64,000 bases of DNA from JACNJF01 sp050288105 (GTDB lineage: Bacteria > Pseudomonadota > Gammaproteobacteria > GCA-001735895): NCBI GenBank assembly GCA_050288105.1, contig JBNKDE010000004.1, positions 186,001-250,000 of the forward strand, in the 5' to 3' direction. The translations under genes were made by a program, and so were the position numbers. The notes under the pieces are model-generated. The model saw only the letters and a program-made list of their open reading frames with translations. It did not search any database and had not been told where the DNA came from. Shown piece by piece: positions 61,868 through 64,000 of this stretch. Each line of letters begins with the position of its first letter. Positions within the stretch are counted from its first letter, which is position 1.

Positions 61868-62494
61868 TCAGGCACAGGAAACGCCCGTACCCCCGAGCCC
61901 GCAATAGCCCTGGGGATTTTTGGCCAGATACTGCTGATGATATTCTTCAGCGTAATAGAAAGGACCCGCAGGTAAAATCTCGGTCGTGATATCTGCATAG
62001 CCTTGCTGACTCAACGCCAGTTGATACCGCGCCCGGCTTAACTCGGCAGCTTCCCGCTGGGGCTCGCTCAGGTAATAAATCCCCGAGCGGTACTGAGTAC
62101 CTCTATCATTGCCCTGACGCATTCCCTGAGTCGGGTCATGAGATTCCCAGAACACCTGCAGCAATTGCTCGATTGAGATTTTTGCTACCTGATAGATCAC
62201 CAGAACCGTTTCATTATGCCCGGTCAGTCCGCTGCAGACTTCCTGGTAACTCGGGTTGGGCGTCAACCCGGCTGAATATCCTACCGCCGTACTATACACC
62301 CCCTCCAACTGCCAGAACTTACGTTCCGCACCCCAGAAACAACCGAGTCCGAATATTATGGACTCGCAATCCTGCGGATAAGGTTGCAGCATGCTGCGCC
62401 CATGCACAAAATGTTTGCCCGAAATCTGTATTGGCTCACTGCGTCCCGGTAAAGCATCCTCTGCTGAAGGTAACTGTAACGGTTTGCCGAACAT
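61868..62494 (-). CDS. msrA: peptide methionine-S-sulfoxide reductase MsrA
   Basis: Reduces methionine-S-sulfoxide in proteins. 208 residues, the long E. coli-like form with an N-terminal extension. The catalytic Cys52 lies in GLGCFWGAERKFWQLEGV; EVCSGLTGHNETVLVIY, HDPTQGMRQGNDRGTQYRSGIY and the resolving C-terminal CGLGGTGVSC are present. No signal peptide, so cytoplasmic. Downstream of the FNR-like regulator by 13 bases, so they may be co-transcribed. Confidence 0.95.
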   Translation of the reverse strand: MFGKPLQLPSAEDALPGRSEPIQISGKHFVHGRSMLQPYPQDCESIIFGLGCFWGAERKFWQLEGVYSTAVGYSAGLTPNPSYQEVCSGLTGHNETVLVIYQVAKISIEQLLQVFWESHDPTQGMRQGNDRGTQYRSGIYYLSEPQREAAELSRARYQLALSQQGYADITTEILPAGPFYYAEEYHQQYLAKNPQGYCGLGGTGVSCA

Positions 62495-62507
62495 GTCGCG
62501 TAGTCTC

Positions 62508-63281
62508 TTAATAAAGTGAATGCACGTGAATCGATTTGGGATCGAAATTCGCCAGTTTACATAGCCCTGCTACATCATGAATCTTTAAGGTCTTGCCCGA
62601 AATTTCCATCAGGCCCTGCTCACGCAGGCTGCGTAAGGTACGATTAACGTGAATCTTGGTTAAGCCCGTTGCATCACCAATATCTTCCTGCGAAATAGGG
62701 AAGTTGATCTGATGCTCATCCTTATTGTTATAGATAGACTTGACCCGGAAGAACAATTCCGCGCAAAAGAAAGCAATCCTTTCGATCGCTGATTGCTGCC
62801 CAATGGTGAGCAGGCGGCTTTGACAGATATTCATATCGCGTGCATTGAGCTCTGTTAAGCGTTTGGCCACGCTCAGATTTTTACGTAGCAGTTCGGGAAT
62901 ACTCTTGCGTGGGAAAGCACACACCACTGCATCGGATAAACTCATTGCGGAATGGGTCATCACTGCTTCCATATCGGCCTGAAACCCCAGCATGTCTCCG
63001 GGCAGAGCGATTCTTAAGATCTGTCGTTTTCCATTATCCAGTGTTTTATAAACCGCAAACCAGCCATGATAAACGGTAAACATATAATCGTTTAACTGCG
63101 CTTCGCGGTAAATTTCCTTACGCGCCTTAACCGTAAACTGGTCACTGCGGTAGGTCTGGGTCCAGTCCAGCTCCACCTCAGGAACGCCGTGGAACAGGGC
63201 CAGACGGCGAATGGAACATTCTGCGCAGACGGTTTGATTATGTTCTACCGGCAACAGGTTGGCGTGTCTATCTATCTTCAT
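62508..63281 (-). CDS. Crp/Fnr-family regulator with an incomplete FNR cysteine set
   Basis: 257 residues: cNMP-binding-like domain (about 28-145, including IALPGDMLGFQADME) and a C-terminal HTH (ISQEDIGDATGLTKIHVNRTLRSLREQGLMEI). The N terminus TVCAECSIRRLALF aligns with FNR, whose iron-sulfur ligands are Cys20, 23, 29 and 122. Here Cys19, Cys22 and Cys121 match, but the third position is Ala28. The recognition helix also differs from FNR (KIHVNRTL rather than ETISRLL). It may be an oxygen or NO sensor with altered cluster chemistry, or a regulator that has lost sensing. Confidence 0.85.
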   Translation of the reverse strand: MKIDRHANLLPVEHNQTVCAECSIRRLALFHGVPEVELDWTQTYRSDQFTVKARKEIYREAQLNDYMFTVYHGWFAVYKTLDNGKRQILRIALPGDMLGFQADMEAVMTHSAMSLSDAVVCAFPRKSIPELLRKNLSVAKRLTELNARDMNICQSRLLTIGQQSAIERIAFFCAELFFRVKSIYNNKDEHQINFPISQEDIGDATGLTKIHVNRTLRSLREQGLMEISGKTLKIHDVAGLCKLANFDPKSIHVHSLY

Positions 63282-64000
63282 TTATGAAACCTCTATCCAG
63301 ACAGGTGCATGATCGGAGGGCTTTGGCATGGCGCGCACATCATAATCGATACCTGCAGCCGAGATATCGGGTTTAAGAAGTTCAGACACCATCAAATGAT
63401 CGATACGCAAACCTCTACGTGGCTCTCGCTCGAAACCCTTACTACGGTAATCAAACCAGCTAAAAAGATTGTCTTCCTGCGGGTTAACCAGACGAAAACC
63501 GTCATAGTACCCCAATGCACAGAGCTGTGCGAACCACTCCCTTTCTTCTGGTAAGAAACTTGTTTTTCCGGTCTTTAACCAGCGCTGAGCGTTATCAGCG
63601 CCTATACCTATGTCTTTATCGTCCGGTGCAATATTGTAGTCCCCCATAACTACAATACGTTGTTGCGTTGTGTGATTGGCCTGTAAAAATCGATTTAGGT
63701 CCTGATAAAAGCGCAGCTTGGCAGGAAACTTGACTGGATGATCTCGAGATTCACCCTGTGGAAAATAACCATTGTAGATATACCAGTCTTTACCATCGAT
63801 TTGATAGCGGCCGCCTATAAACCGTTTCTGTGCCTCGGCATCATCCTCAGGAAAACCCAGCTGCGCCTGCAGACAGGGCTGACGCGATAACAGAGCCACC
63901 CCATAATGGGTCTTCTGCCCCTGATAGATTGCCTGATAACCCAGTTCTTCAATCGCCTGCACTGGAAATTCATGATCCTGAACCTTGGTTTCCTGCAACC
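63282..64000 (-). CDS. xthA: exodeoxyribonuclease III (5' end outside the window)
   Basis: Base-excision-repair AP endonuclease / 3'-5' exonuclease; the last 239 codons or so are present. LQETKVQDHEFPVQAIEELGYQ includes the metal-binding Glu of the LQETK motif, VVMGDYNIAPDDKDI the Asp/Asn pair, GLRIDHLMVS and the C-terminal PSDHAPVWIE with catalytic Asp-His. The TTG near the right edge is inside the conserved LQETK motif, so the true start lies about 30 codons beyond the window. One base separates its stop from the FNR-like gene start downstream, suggesting one transcript. Confidence 0.95.
   Translation of the reverse strand, partial: LQETKVQDHEFPVQAIEELGYQAIYQGQKTHYGVALLSRQPCLQAQLGFPEDDAEAQKRFIGGRYQIDGKDWYIYNGYFPQGESRDHPVKFPAKLRFYQDLNRFLQANHTTQQRIVVMGDYNIAPDDKDIGIGADNAQRWLKTGKTSFLPEEREWFAQLCALGYYDGFRLVNPQEDNLFSWFDYRSKGFEREPRRGLRIDHLMVSELLKPDISAAGIDYDVRAMPKPSDHAPVWIEVS

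Noticed and set aside
1..64000. CRISPR arrays, tRNA or rRNA genes, insertion sequences, phage genes
   Set aside because: No regularly spaced repeats, cloverleaf-like or rRNA segments, transposase or integrase motifs were seen on reading both strands.

Overview
The window looks like chromosome of a free-living gammaproteobacterium with mid-range base composition. The evidence is full-length housekeeping genes of gammaproteobacterial type (rapA, rsmE, OxyR, CysB, AlgH/YqgE, YggS-ProC-YggT-YggU). The order gshB / tonB-like / algH / ruvX / pyrR-pyrB-pseudo-pyrC / pilU-pilT / yggS-proC-yggT, with the pilGHIJ-chpA-chpC block next to gshB, matches the arrangement known from Pseudomonas aeruginosa. 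The genus is not resolved. I see no prophage, transposase, CRISPR array, rRNA or tRNA.

Layout. 1-8.5 kb: a thioesterase behind a twin palindromic operator, rapA, a membrane GGDEF-EAL protein, an isolated bioD, an unknown membrane protein and a glutaredoxin-like protein. 8.5-15.6 kb (minus strand): the central carbon block tkt-gap-pgk-pyk-fba, interrupted after gap by a 121-bp imperfect inverted-repeat element. 15.8-20.2 kb: the methyl cycle, metK, then ahcY-metF-rsmE. ahcY is preceded by a good sigma70 promoter and a recognisable S-adenosylhomocysteine riboswitch. 20.2-30.5 kb (minus): the Chp chemosensory cluster for type IV pili (pilG, pilH, pilI, pilJ, a 2043-residue chpA, chpC), without pilK or chpB. 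30.6-37.7 kb: an unknown small protein, gshB, apbE, a TonB-like protein, algH, ruvX and the pyrimidine operon pyrR-pyrB-pseudo-dihydroorotase. 37.8-42.1 kb (minus): an EamA transporter and three tandem PilT/PilU-family ATPases.

42.3-48.8 kb: yggS-proC-yggT-yggU, a DUF4426 protein, a TerB-like protein, oxyR, a DUF2288 protein, a secreted alpha/beta hydrolase, a thioredoxin-like protein and an unknown membrane protein. 49-56.1 kb is the most unusual part. It holds a Ser/Thr kinase-HDOD-GAF fusion, an organomercurial-lyase-like protein, a glutaredoxin, a DUF1820 protein, a glycosyltransferase, an MTA/SAH-nucleosidase-like protein overlapping a spore-photoproduct-lyase-like radical SAM enzyme, and a short-chain dehydrogenase. 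56.3-64 kb: cysB, a hemerythrin-GGDEF protein, a GGDEF-EAL protein with a secreted rhodanese, msrA, an FNR-like regulator lacking one expected cluster cysteine, and xthA cut by the window edge.

Taken together, the window carries pilus retraction motors and their chemosensory controller, three c-di-GMP enzymes with different sensor modules, and many thiol/redox proteins (GshB, two glutaredoxin-like proteins, thioredoxin-like, OxyR, MsrA, rhodanese, MerB-like). This fits a surface-associated bacterium that meets changing oxygen and oxidants. Functional assignments rest on reading motifs by eye; no database search was possible.
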